From: Mycetocola zhadangensis
Lineage (GTDB): Bacteria; Actinomycetota; Actinomycetes; Actinomycetales; Microbacteriaceae
Assembly: GCF_003668565.1 (NCBI RefSeq)
Contig: NZ_RCWJ01000001.1
Span: 682,001 to 746,000 of the forward strand
Length of the DNA stretch: 64,000 bases
Reading direction: 5' to 3'
The notes under the pieces were generated by a model. That model did not search any database and was not told where the DNA came from. It saw nothing but the letters and a program-made list of their open reading frames with translations. Position numbers and translations under genes: made by a program. Shown piece after piece: positions 28,075 through 36,606 of this stretch; position 1 is the stretch's first letter, and each line of letters opens with the position of its first letter.

Positions 28075-28575
28075 GTGGCGAATCAGGGCGTGCGATTCAG
28101 GACCCGAGCAGTATCTGGGATTGGCGCCGTTCTGATCGCTGGCTTGGTACTTACCGGATGCTCAACTCCGGACGCAGCAACGTCGTCGACCCCTGCGAAG
28201 CCGCCGACGACGACCGAGGCTCCGGTCGCAGAGCCGACAACGCCGGTGCTGTTGCCGTCGGGCTCCGCAGAAGAGAACCTGCCGTACTTCGACCACGTCA
28301 ACGCTCAGACCCTGGCCGCGAACCCGGCCTCAGACGGGCGGGCCTTCGTTGATGGTCTCGTCGCTGCCGGTTTCGACAAGGCAGCGATGGAGGTGACGCT
28401 TGACACAACTACCATCGGTAAGCCGGCTGACTCGATCCAGTTCTCCGTGAAGTGGAATGAGTACTGCCTGATCGGGCAAAACGGAGATGGTGTTGGCGGT
28501 TACCACTCGACGGTAGGTCGGGTCCTCGGCACTGGCACATGTCTCATTGGCAAGACAAGGCCAATAGACTGGTAG
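28075..28575 (+). CDS. Lipoprotein, DUF6993-like
   Basis: This 166-residue secreted lipoprotein has a signal peptide with a lipobox (LVLTGC, Cys near residue 29), a Thr/Pro-rich linker, and a small C-terminal domain. The domain pattern GRAFVDGLVAAGFDKAAMEVT ... SIQFSVKWNEYCLIGQ ... GTCLIGKTRPIDW is the one I associate with DUF6993 of Microbacteriaceae. Two conserved cysteines in the domain may form a disulfide. The GTG start has a good ribosome binding site. ettA starts 4 nt after its stop. The function is unknown. Confidence 0.8.
   Translation: MANQGVRFRTRAVSGIGAVLIAGLVLTGCSTPDAATSSTPAKPPTTTEAPVAEPTTPVLLPSGSAEENLPYFDHVNAQTLAANPASDGRAFVDGLVAAGFDKAAMEVTLDTTTIGKPADSIQFSVKWNEYCLIGQNGDGVGGYHSTVGRVLGTGTCLIGKTRPIDW
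28565..28570 (+). promoter_or_regulatory. -10-like hexamer TAGACT inside the end of the lipoprotein gene, for ettA
   Basis: TAGACT ends 9 nt before the ettA ATG and overlaps the last codons of the lipoprotein gene. Transcription from here would leave only 2-3 nt of leader. Confidence 0.4.
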
Positions 28576-28579
28576 CAAT

Positions 28580-30262
28580 ATGGCCGAATACATTTATTCC
28601 ATGGTCCGGGCTCGCAAGGCCGTCGGAGACAAACTGATTCTTGACGACGTCACAATGTCGTTCTTCCCCGGCGCCAAAATCGGCGTCGTGGGACCAAACG
28701 GTGCCGGAAAGTCCACGATCCTGAAGATCATGGCCGGCCTCGACACCCCGAGCAACGGTGAAGCCAAGCTGACCCCCGGATTCTCCGTCGGCATCTTGAT
28801 GCAGGAGCCGGAACTCGACGAAACCAAGACTGTTCTCGAGAACGTCCAGGAGGGCGTCGGCGAGATCAAGGCCAAGGTTGATCGCTTCAACGAGATCTCC
28901 CTTGCCATGGCGGAGCCTGATGCCGACTTCGATGCGCTCCTCGCTGAGATGGGCACCCTTCAGGAAGAGATCGACCATGCCGACGCGTGGGATCTCGACT
29001 CGCAGCTTGAGCAGGCAATGGACGCGCTCCGCACACCGCCGGGCGACCTGCCTGTAGCCAACCTCTCGGGTGGAGAGAAGCGCCGCGTCGCTCTGTGCAA
29101 GCTTCTCCTGCAGAAGCCCGATTTGCTGCTGCTCGACGAGCCCACTAACCACCTCGACGCCGAGAGCGTTCTTTGGCTCGAGCAGCACCTGGCCAAGTAC
29201 GCAGGCGCTGTGCTCGCCGTGACTCACGACCGGTACTTCCTCGACCACGTAGCCGAGTGGATCGCGGAGGTCGACCGCGGTCACCTTTATCCATACGAGG
29301 GCAACTACTCCACCTACCTGGAGAAGAAGCAGGAACGTCTGCAGGTCCAGGGCAAAAAGGACCAGAAGCTTTCCAAGCGACTTGCTGAAGAGCTTGAGTG
29401 GGTGCGATCAAACGCGAAGGGTCGCCAGGCCAAGTCCAAGGCGCGTCTCGCCCGTTACGAAGAGATGGTGACCGAGGCGGAACGCACTCGCAAACTCGAC
29501 TTCGAAGAGATTGTCATCCCGGTCGGACCTCGCCTCGGCGCGCAGGTCATCGACGCGAAGAACCTCAAGAAGGGCTTCGGGGAGCGCATCCTCATCAGCG
29601 ACCTGAGCTTCACGCTGCCGCGCAACGGAATCGTCGGCGTCATCGGCCCCAACGGTGTCGGAAAGACAACGTTGTTCAAAACCATTGTCGGACTTGAGCC
29701 GCTCGACGGTGGAGATCTGAAGGTCGGCGAGACGGTCGACATTTCCTATGTTGACCAGAGCCGCGGCGGTATCGACCCGAATAAGAACCTGTGGGAAGTT
29801 GTCTCCGACGGACAGGACTACATTCAGGTCGGGAAGACCGAGATTCCGTCTCGCGCCTACGTCTCGCAGTTCGGCTTCAAAGGACCGGACCAGCAGAAAA
29901 AGGCCGGCGTGCTTTCCGGTGGAGAACGCAACCGTCTGAACCTCGCGCTGACGCTCAAGCAGGGCGGAAACCTCCTCCTCCTCGACGAACCAACGAACGA
30001 CCTGGACGTCGAAACGCTCGGCAGCCTCGAGAATGCACTGCTCGAGTTCCCCGGTTGTGCGGTGGTTATCACCCACGACCGGTGGTTCCTCGACCGCATT
30101 GCGACGCACATCCTCTCGTACGAAGGCACCGAGGAAGACCCGGCCAACTGGTACTGGTTCGAGGGCAACTTCGAGTCGTATGAAGAGAACAAGATCGAAC
30201 GCCTCGGCCCTGACGCTGCAAAGCCGAGCCGCGCGGCCTACCGCAAGCTCACGCGCGACTAA
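28580..30262 (+). CDS. ettA: Energy-dependent translational throttle protein EttA (ABC-F)
   Basis: The 560-residue ABC-F ATPase binds the ribosomal E site and gates the first translation steps according to energy state. It has two ABC domains with Walker A GPNGAGKST and GPNGVGKTT, signatures LSGGEKRRVAL and LSGGERNRLNL, and Walker B LLLLDEPTNHLDAE and LLLLDEPTNDLDVE. The EttA arm and the inter-domain linker with charged helices (EWVRSNAKGRQAKSKARL) are present. There is no membrane domain. The stop overlaps the ATG of the thioesterase gene by one base. Confidence 0.96.
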   Translation: MAEYIYSMVRARKAVGDKLILDDVTMSFFPGAKIGVVGPNGAGKSTILKIMAGLDTPSNGEAKLTPGFSVGILMQEPELDETKTVLENVQEGVGEIKAKVDRFNEISLAMAEPDADFDALLAEMGTLQEEIDHADAWDLDSQLEQAMDALRTPPGDLPVANLSGGEKRRVALCKLLLQKPDLLLLDEPTNHLDAESVLWLEQHLAKYAGAVLAVTHDRYFLDHVAEWIAEVDRGHLYPYEGNYSTYLEKKQERLQVQGKKDQKLSKRLAEELEWVRSNAKGRQAKSKARLARYEEMVTEAERTRKLDFEEIVIPVGPRLGAQVIDAKNLKKGFGERILISDLSFTLPRNGIVGVIGPNGVGKTTLFKTIVGLEPLDGGDLKVGETVDISYVDQSRGGIDPNKNLWEVVSDGQDYIQVGKTEIPSRAYVSQFGFKGPDQQKKAGVLSGGERNRLNLALTLKQGGNLLLLDEPTNDLDVETLGSLENALLEFPGCAVVITHDRWFLDRIATHILSYEGTEEDPANWYWFEGNFESYEENKIERLGPDAAKPSRAAYRKLTRD

Positions 30263-30735
30263 TGCGGGTCCACGTCCCGATCCATCTCCGTTGGGGCGAC
30301 CTCGACGCTTATAACCACGTCAACAACGTGGAGCTCATGCGCCTCCTCGAGGAGGCGCGTGTGCGGGTGTTCTGGCGCAGCGAGGAGGAGGGCGGCGACG
30401 TGGACTCCGGCATGGCCCTGATCGAGGCCGAAGCCGGATCTGACACCATCACGCTCATTGCTCGGCATGAGGTCGAGTATGTTCGCCCGATCCCGTACCA
30501 GCGCCAGCCGTTGGACGTGCAAGTGTGGATCGGCAAGCTCGGCCGAGCAAGCCTCGAGGTGAACTATGAGGTGTTCGGACCGGCGGGAAATGACCAGCCG
30601 TTGTACGCCCGTGCGTCCAGCGCCATTGTGTTGGTGAACGCCGTGACCTCGAAACCGCGTCGGATCACCGACGAGGAGCGCGTCGCATGGACGCGCTACC
30701 TCGAAGAGCCAGTGGCCTTCACCAAGCGCGGTTAG
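30262..30735 (+). CDS. Acyl-CoA thioesterase, 4HBT hotdog fold
   Basis: The 157-residue protein has the 4-hydroxybenzoyl-CoA-thioesterase-type motif RWGDLDAYNHVNNVELMRLLEEAR, here read as WGDLDAYNHVNN with the catalytic Asp, followed by typical hotdog strands (HEVEYVRPIPYQRQPLDVQV). It is translationally coupled to ettA by a one-base overlap. It ends in a 4-base stop overlap with the convergent tesB. The substrate is probably an acyl-CoA of unknown chain length. Confidence 0.88.
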   Translation: MRVHVPIHLRWGDLDAYNHVNNVELMRLLEEARVRVFWRSEEEGGDVDSGMALIEAEAGSDTITLIARHEVEYVRPIPYQRQPLDVQVWIGKLGRASLEVNYEVFGPAGNDQPLYARASSAIVLVNAVTSKPRRITDEERVAWTRYLEEPVAFTKRG

Positions 30736-31616
30736 CTCTCGGTCGCGAGGGCGGTCGGCACTCGCACCATGCCTTCCTGGGCGACGCTCGCCACGAGCAC
30801 TCCGTCTCGCGTGTAGAAACGTCCCTGGGCGAGGCCACGCCCTCCTGACGCGCTCGGTGATTCCTGCACGTACAGGAGCCACTCGTCCACGCGGACCGGA
30901 CGGTGCCACCACATCGCATGGTCGAGGCTGGCGACCTTGAGATTCGGGGTGACCCATGCGAGACCGTGCTTACGCAGAATCGACTCAAGCAGCGGGTAGT
31001 CGCTGGCGTACGCCAGGGCGGCACGGTGCAGGCTGGGATCGTCGGGAAGCTCGCCGAACGCCTTGATCCAGACGGCGTTCGTCGCGGTGTGCTCGCTTTG
31101 AACGTTCAGATAGATCGGCGAGGGGACATGCCTGATGTCGAATGGACGATCGTTGGCCCATGATCGTGCAGCCGGGTGATCGATGTGGCCGAGCAACTCG
31201 GCCGTTGTGGGAAGGCTTTCCGGGTCTGGGTATCCCTCCGGCATCGGTGCCTGGTGGTGCAGTCCGTCGTCGGCGTCCTGGAACGAGGCGATCATCGAAA
31301 GAATCGGCACACCCGACTGGTAGGCCTGGGTGCGTCTCGTTGAGAATGAACGACCATCATGAATTCGATCAACGCTGAAGGTGATGTCCTGGTTGACGTC
31401 GCCCGGGCGCAGGAAATACCCGTGCATCGAGTGGACGATGCGGGACTCGTCGGTGGTGCGGCTCGCGGCCATGACCGCCTGAGCGAGCACCTGCCCGCCG
31501 TAAACACGGCCGCCCGGCATCCACTGAGATTGCCCCGTGAAGATATCTTCGCTCGTGCGAGCTCCCGTGTCTGTCAGGTTGAGGGCGTTCAAGAGGGATG
31601 CGACGGGGTCTGTCAT
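30732..31616 (-). CDS. tesB: Acyl-CoA thioesterase II (TesB family)
   Basis: The 294-residue double-hotdog thioesterase hydrolyses medium- and long-chain acyl-CoAs. The second-domain active-site residues are recognisable in SLDHAMWWHRP (Asp), ESPSASGGRGLAQG (Ser and Gln) and the closing VASVAQEGMVR. The ATG at 31616 has GGAGAG upstream. A structurally different thioesterase gene faces it, so two acyl-CoA-hydrolysing activities are encoded side by side on opposite strands. Confidence 0.93.
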   Translation of the reverse strand: MTDPVASLLNALNLTDTGARTSEDIFTGQSQWMPGGRVYGGQVLAQAVMAASRTTDESRIVHSMHGYFLRPGDVNQDITFSVDRIHDGRSFSTRRTQAYQSGVPILSMIASFQDADDGLHHQAPMPEGYPDPESLPTTAELLGHIDHPAARSWANDRPFDIRHVPSPIYLNVQSEHTATNAVWIKAFGELPDDPSLHRAALAYASDYPLLESILRKHGLAWVTPNLKVASLDHAMWWHRPVRVDEWLLYVQESPSASGGRGLAQGRFYTRDGVLVASVAQEGMVRVPTALATES

Positions 31617-31687
31617 TGCTCTCCGATCGATGGTGCGCGCGCAAGGGTGGGGTGCCGCCCGTGCCTCTTAGGTAGTTTAGACAGCAG

Positions 31688-32344
31688 ATGAACAACACAT
31701 TTGCGCTTACAGACCCCCTCGCACTCGCCGATCTCACCGTGTATCTCTCTCGAGTCCGACTTGTCGACGATACGGCCGTTCGCGTGATCGCAGGGGGCGG
31801 GGTCCTCGCCGTCTATTCCGCTGTGCTCGCGCCGCGAGGTCTCCTCGACCGCAGCCCAACGGTTCTCGGCCTGCGAACGTTCGCCGAGACATCCGGTGCA
31901 AACTTCGACCGTGTTATCGCTCCCGCCTCTCTGAGCGATCGGATCGCCAAAATCGAATCCGACGGTGCCGGTGTACTCGAGATCAGCCTGCCCGACAGCG
32001 ACGTTTCAGCGAGTTGGGCCGGAATTTCGCCGCCGCGCGGTGGCTGGGGTCGGGTCGGAGAATTGAGCGGTGTAGCTCTCGAATTGGCCGCCCGAGACGG
32101 AGCAGGTGAAGTGGCGCGCGCCATTCCGGCGAACACGGGGGACATGATCGTTCAGCGAGTGCGCTCGGATGTCTGGTCCCGGCCGCTCACGGGCTTCGAT
32201 GCCGTTCCAGCCGGAGTCGCCTTCGCAGCAGCGAGCCTTGGTTTCCTGGCCGGCGAAGAGGAAGTACCACTCTTCGCCTCGGGACAGTGGCTGAGAGCCA
32301 GCACGTATCGCGGGCACGTTCTCGCTCGGTCACTCGTTGTGTGA
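31688..32344 (+). CDS. Conserved protein of unknown function (218 aa)
   Basis: This is a 218-residue soluble protein with an alternating helix/strand pattern and a Gly/Trp-rich middle (WAGISPPRGGWGRVGEL). No catalytic or ligand motif is recognised. A TAGTTT hexamer ends 8 nt before the ATG. The gene is divergent from tesB and converges, with a 15-base overlap, on the disrupted phosphotransferase gene. Codon use is normal for the region. I do not assign a function. Confidence 0.7.
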   Translation: MNNTFALTDPLALADLTVYLSRVRLVDDTAVRVIAGGGVLAVYSAVLAPRGLLDRSPTVLGLRTFAETSGANFDRVIAPASLSDRIAKIESDGAGVLEISLPDSDVSASWAGISPPRGGWGRVGELSGVALELAARDGAGEVARAIPANTGDMIVQRVRSDVWSRPLTGFDAVPAGVAFAAASLGFLAGEEEVPLFASGQWLRASTYRGHVLARSLVV

Positions 32345-33253
32345 TCGTTCGATCGAACCGGTGGCAGACTGGTCGGCCAGAACCTCGGCGATGGTCTCAG
32401 CCCCCATTTGCTGAAATAGAGGTGCGTCGTCGGAGTAGACGACAAGGGCGGTAGCCACACACAGGGCCCAACCCTGCGCGCGAAGCCACGTCGTCTCGGA
32501 GACGGCTTGGGATCGCGAGATGGCCGACCGAAAGTTCTTGCGGCCCGCGCTGTCGAACACGAGCTAGGCCGCAGCAAGGTCCATGGCCGGGTCGCCCGCC
32601 GTCAGGTCACCGAAGTCGAGGACGGCAGCTAACGAACCGTCGACAGTCACCAGATTCGCCGGGTGGAGATCACCGTGCAGCCACAGCGGTGGGCCGTCCC
32701 ACGCCGGAGCGGCGACCGCCCGGTGCCAGACGCCCGAGACCGCCGCAGCGTCCGGAACGCGGTCCGAGTCGAGACGCTTCATCACGTCGGCATGTCGATG
32801 CTCGAGCGGAACACCGCGGAAACGGTTCTTCGGAGCCTCCTCTGGCGCGGGTATGTGCACGTTCGTGAGAAAGCCAGCGAGCGACTCGGCAAGTCCGGCG
32901 CGCGCGGAACGGGGGAGAGAAGCGGCTATGGTGCCGTCGAACCAGGTGGACACGGTCCAGAACCAGGGAAACCACGGCGTTGGCGTGCCGATGCGCAGTG
33001 GGCGTGGCACCGCAACCTCGACCCGTGCGGCGATGTCGGGCAGCCAGCGCTGCTCGTTCCTGAGCAGCTCAGCGGCGACCTGCCGACGGGGGAGTCGAAC
33101 GACGAGGTCGGTACCGAGGCGGTAGATCGTGTTGTCCCACCCGTTTGTGACCAGTTCGAGAGGCAGCGCAGAGAGCTCAGGATGCTGCGCTCGAAGCAGA
33201 CGTCGAACGAGTTCGGGTGACACATCGATGTCTGCGACAGGACTGCTCGGCAT
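32330..33253 (-). pseudogene. Aminoglycoside-phosphotransferase-family kinase, interrupted by an in-frame amber codon
   Basis: The frame encodes an APH/choline-kinase-fold small-molecule kinase with the N-terminal lobe VTNGWDNTIYRLG, the catalytic loop LWLHGDLHPANLV and the metal-binding VLDFGDLTAGDPAMDLAAA. Directly after DLAAA, codon 230 is TAG (32564-32566). The same frame then continues for 76 codons with the helical C-terminus expected in this family (LRAQGWALCVATALVVYSDD). Relatives have a tryptophan (TGG) at this point, so one G-to-A change explains the break. The start ATG at 33253 follows CATACT by 6 nt. It may be a recent pseudogene, a readthrough gene or a sequencing error. Confidence 0.85.
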
Positions 33254-33276
33254 CCTTTCAGTATGCCCGGCCGAGG

Positions 33277-34953
33277 TCAGGAGAGTTGCGCGTGGATGGC
33301 GCGGCCGACAGTCCGACCGGTGAAGAGGCATCCGCCAAGAAACGTTCCCTCGAGCGAGCGATACCCGTGCATTCCGCCGCCACCAAACCCGCTTGCTTCG
33401 CCTGCCGCATACAGGCCGGGGATCGCCATACCGGCGGCGCCGAGCGCCCGCCCGGAGAGGTCCGTCTGAATGCCGCCCAGGCTCTTCCGAGTGAGAATGT
33501 GGAGCTTCACTGCGATAAGCGGACCGGCTTTCGGGTCCAGAATCCGGTGTGGTGAAGCAACACGAATGAGTTTGTCGCCCAGGTATTTGCGCGCACCACG
33601 GATCGCCGTGATTTGCGGGTCCTTCGAGAAGTCATTGTCGAGCTGCGCGTCCCGCAGGCGAATCTCCCGTTCGACCTGCCCGCCGTCGAGCGGTGCCTCC
33701 GGCGCTATCCGCCGCATCCCGGCGACAAGCTCTGGCAGGGTGCCGGCGACCACGAAGTCCTCGCCCTTCTGTTTGAAAGCCTCCACAGGTCCTGGAGCGC
33801 CCGGAGCGACACGTTTGAGCAGCAATCTGAGGTCTTTGTCGGTGAGATCCGGGTTCTGCTCACTGCCCGACAGTGCAAACTCTTTCTCGATGATTTTCTG
33901 GGTGAGCACAAACCAGGAATGATCGTGTCCTGTGCGACGAAGGTGCTCAAGCGTGCCGAGAGTGTCGAAGCCGGGAAACAGCGGAGCGGGGAGTCGTTTC
34001 CCTGTCGCATCAAGCCACACCGAGGACGGTCCGGGAAGGATACGGATGCCATGACTCGCCCACACGGGATCGTAATTGGTGATTCCCTCCGTGTAGTGCC
34101 ACATGCGGTCGCCGTTGACCAGACGGGCGCCCGCGCGGGATGCGATCTCGATGCCTCTGCCGTCGACGGATGCGGGTACTCCCGACAGCATGTGCGTTGG
34201 CGGAGAACCCAAGTGGGCCGGCCACTGCGATCGAACCAGCTCATGATTGCCGCCGATTCCGCCGGTTGTCACGACCACAGCGTCCGCGCGTAGTTCGAAA
34301 TCGTTGAGCTCGTCGCGGCTACTGGCCACTCCGCGTGGAACACTCGATGGCGCGAGCACACGGCCACGCACACCGGTGACTGCTCTGTTGGTCGTCACGA
34401 GCTCGTCGACACGGTGACGGTGAAGCACACGAATGCGTCCGACCCTCACCCCGTTGCTGACGCGGCGTTGGAATGGCGCGACAACGCCAGGACCGGTGCC
34501 CCAGACGATGTGGAACCGCGGAACAGAGTTGCCGTGACCACCCGCGTTGTAGCCACCGCGTTCAGCCCAACCGACGACCGGAAAGAAGCTCAGGCCCTGC
34601 GCGGTCAGCCACGATCGTTTTTCACCAGCCGCGAAGTCGACGTAAGCGTCCGCCCATCGGCGGCCCCAGTCATCCTCCGGCCGGTCGAAAGCGGCGCTTC
34701 CCGCCCAGTCCTGCAGGGCAAGTTCCCGCGAGTCGTGGATGCCCATGCGGCGTTGTTCAGGCGAGTCGACGAGGAAGAGCCCGCCAAACGACCACCAGGC
34801 CTGGCCGCCAAGTGAGGATTCTGGCTCCTGGTCGACCAGGATGACCTGCCTGCCGGCGTCGGAGAGTTCGGCAGCGGTGACCAGACCGGCCAGCCCAGCT
34901 CCGACGACGATCACATCGGCAGAGGACGAGGCGGAATCGAGGGGGACTGGCAT
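33277..34953 (-). CDS. FAD-binding dehydrogenase (fumarate reductase/KstD-like flavoprotein)
   Basis: The 558-residue flavoprotein has an N-terminal dinucleotide-binding motif VIVVGAGLAGLVTAAEL and the acidic end of the second strand (LVDQEPES). FGGGGMHGYRSLEGTFLGG is the FAD-binding C-terminal part. The family includes 3-ketosteroid dehydrogenase and fumarate-reductase-like enzymes and is usually annotated only as FAD-binding dehydrogenase, so the substrate is open. The ATG at 34953 is chosen over an in-frame upstream ATG because GGAG lies about 7 nt before it and the Rossmann motif starts soon after. The gene probably stands alone. Confidence 0.88.
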   Translation of the reverse strand: MPVPLDSASSSADVIVVGAGLAGLVTAAELSDAGRQVILVDQEPESSLGGQAWWSFGGLFLVDSPEQRRMGIHDSRELALQDWAGSAAFDRPEDDWGRRWADAYVDFAAGEKRSWLTAQGLSFFPVVGWAERGGYNAGGHGNSVPRFHIVWGTGPGVVAPFQRRVSNGVRVGRIRVLHRHRVDELVTTNRAVTGVRGRVLAPSSVPRGVASSRDELNDFELRADAVVVTTGGIGGNHELVRSQWPAHLGSPPTHMLSGVPASVDGRGIEIASRAGARLVNGDRMWHYTEGITNYDPVWASHGIRILPGPSSVWLDATGKRLPAPLFPGFDTLGTLEHLRRTGHDHSWFVLTQKIIEKEFALSGSEQNPDLTDKDLRLLLKRVAPGAPGPVEAFKQKGEDFVVAGTLPELVAGMRRIAPEAPLDGGQVEREIRLRDAQLDNDFSKDPQITAIRGARKYLGDKLIRVASPHRILDPKAGPLIAVKLHILTRKSLGGIQTDLSGRALGAAGMAIPGLYAAGEASGFGGGGMHGYRSLEGTFLGGCLFTGRTVGRAIHAQLS

Positions 34954-35029
34954 CCGTTCTCCTTCATCCCGGGTGGCAACGGTGCCGACCGGTGCCACCC
35001 ATCGTAGGAGATCAGAGCTTCAGGAGGGG

Positions 35030-35422
35030 TTACTCTTCGAAAGTGTTGACCATCGCCTGGGCTGCGCGCTCGAGGTAGTCCCAGAGGGTCGCCTCGTGCA
35101 ACGGCGAGAGTCCTAGAGTTGCGACGGCAGCGCGCATGTGCGTGAGCCAGCGGTCGCGAGCGTCCGGGTTCACCTTGAACGGCATGTGCCTCATGCGCAG
35201 TCTGGGGTGCCCGCGCTGCTCACTGTAGGTCGACGGTCCGCCCCAGTACTGCTCGAAGAACATCGTGAGCCGCTCGGTTGCCGGTCCGAGATCGTCTTCG
35301 GGGTACATCGGCTTGAGCACAGGGTCATTTGCGATGCCCTCATAGAACTCGACCGAGAGCTTCTCGAACGTCGCCCGCCCGCCGACCTCGTCGTAGAAGG
35401 TGTTCGAATTGAGGTTCGTCAT
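35030..35422 (-). CDS. Group II truncated hemoglobin (GlbO-like)
   Basis: The 130-residue heme protein fits truncated hemoglobin O. The markers are FYDEVGGRATFEKLSVEFYEGI, the YWGGPSTYSEQRGHPRLRMRH segment (here two parts: WGGP and the proximal histidine region HPRLRMRHMPF), and a C-terminal helix with W before the end. Such proteins bind O2 and react with NO or peroxides. Its ATG overlaps the stop of mscS (ATGA), so the two are translationally coupled. Confidence 0.92.
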   Translation of the reverse strand: MTNLNSNTFYDEVGGRATFEKLSVEFYEGIANDPVLKPMYPEDDLGPATERLTMFFEQYWGGPSTYSEQRGHPRLRMRHMPFKVNPDARDRWLTHMRAAVATLGLSPLHEATLWDYLERAAQAMVNTFEE

Positions 35423-36435
35423 GGCTTCTGCGGCGCCTTCCGTTGGGCTTTCTTCACCGCGTGCGGAGCCTCGTTGACAACCTTCATCGGCTTGGTGCGC
35501 GGCGGGCGTGCGCCGGTGACCGATGCCGCACCGTCGAAGCCCTCAAGGACGACACTCTTGAGCGTCGGCAGCTGGATGCCCATCTCATCGGTGGCGTATT
35601 TGAGACGTGCACGAAGCTCGCGTGCGACATCGTCCTTTGCCGGCGGGCGAGTCTTGACGACGAGTCGAATAACGAGCGCTTCCTCGGAGATCGATTCGAT
35701 ACCCCACAGTTCGGGACGCTCAAGGATTCGGCTGCGCCACTTGGGGTCCTGCGCCAGCGAGGTTGCGGTCGAGAGCATGGTGTCCTGGACGGCCTCGATG
35801 TCGGTGTCGTACGGCACAGCAAGGTCGATGATCACTCGCGCCCAGCCCTGTGACATGTTGCCGACGCGCAGGATCTCACCGTTGCGCACGAACCAGAGTG
35901 TTCCGTTGACGTCGCGCACCTGAGTGATCCGGATTCCAACACGTTCAACTACACCGGTCGCCGGTCCGAGGTCGACGACGTCGCCGACACCAAGCTGGTC
36001 TTCCATCACCATGAACAGGCCGTTGAGCACGTCCTTGACGATGTTCTGGGCGCCGAAACCGAGGCCGGCACCGAGCGCGGCCGTCAGGATCGCGAGTGAA
36101 CCAATAATCTGTGGGTCTATCTCGTTCACGATCAGAACGATCGTGACGACGACAACGGTCACGTTGACGATGTTTCCGAGGACAGTGCCCAGAGTTCGTG
36201 TGCGCTGTACGAGTCGAACCGCGGCGAGCGGAGACACGTTGAGCGCTTGCGTGTCTTCAGCACCCTGGGTCTTTTTCACACCGGAAACGATCTGGCCGAC
36301 GACGCGGCGAATCACGAAGTGCAGCAACCACGAAGCGGCGAACGCTCCCACGATGATGATCACGATGGAAACGAGGGTGCCAAGGGGGGTCTTGAAGAAG
36401 GCGTCAACACCTTGCCAAAATTCAGTCATATTCAT
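35419..36435 (-). CDS. MscS-family mechanosensitive ion channel
   Basis: The 338-residue membrane protein has three hydrophobic segments at the N-terminus. The pore-lining helix is Gly/Ala-rich (LAILTAALGAGLGFGAQNIVKDVLNGLFM). The MscS beta domain follows (GDVVDLGPATGVVERVGIRITQVRD). The C-terminal tail is basic and Pro-rich (RPPRTKPMKVV). It should open under hypo-osmotic stress. Two in-frame ATG codons lie near the start; the one at 36435 follows TAAACT by 8 nt. It is co-transcribed with glbO. Confidence 0.92.
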   Translation of the reverse strand: MNMTEFWQGVDAFFKTPLGTLVSIVIIIVGAFAASWLLHFVIRRVVGQIVSGVKKTQGAEDTQALNVSPLAAVRLVQRTRTLGTVLGNIVNVTVVVVTIVLIVNEIDPQIIGSLAILTAALGAGLGFGAQNIVKDVLNGLFMVMEDQLGVGDVVDLGPATGVVERVGIRITQVRDVNGTLWFVRNGEILRVGNMSQGWARVIIDLAVPYDTDIEAVQDTMLSTATSLAQDPKWRSRILERPELWGIESISEEALVIRLVVKTRPPAKDDVARELRARLKYATDEMGIQLPTLKSVVLEGFDGAASVTGARPPRTKPMKVVNEAPHAVKKAQRKAPQKP

Positions 36436-36542
36436 CGCGACCGAGTTTACGTTAGAGCTCTGAACGGATGCTGGAGGCCAGCCGCCTGCATCACCTCGCC
36501 GAATTTCGTGGCGTGCGTCGACGCATCCGTCTGTGTCTTAAA

Positions 36543-36596
36543 CGAAAAAGGTGCCGTGTGCACCGTCCGGGGAACCAGACAGCACACACGGCACCT
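36543..36596 (-). terminator. Rho-independent terminator of pepN
   Basis: GGTGCCGTGTG and CACACGGCACC (36550-36560 with 36585-36595) form an 11-bp perfect stem. On the minus strand it is followed by TTTTTC. It lies just after the pepN stop. Confidence 0.88.
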
Positions 36597-36606
36597 CGAT
36601 GCGGAA

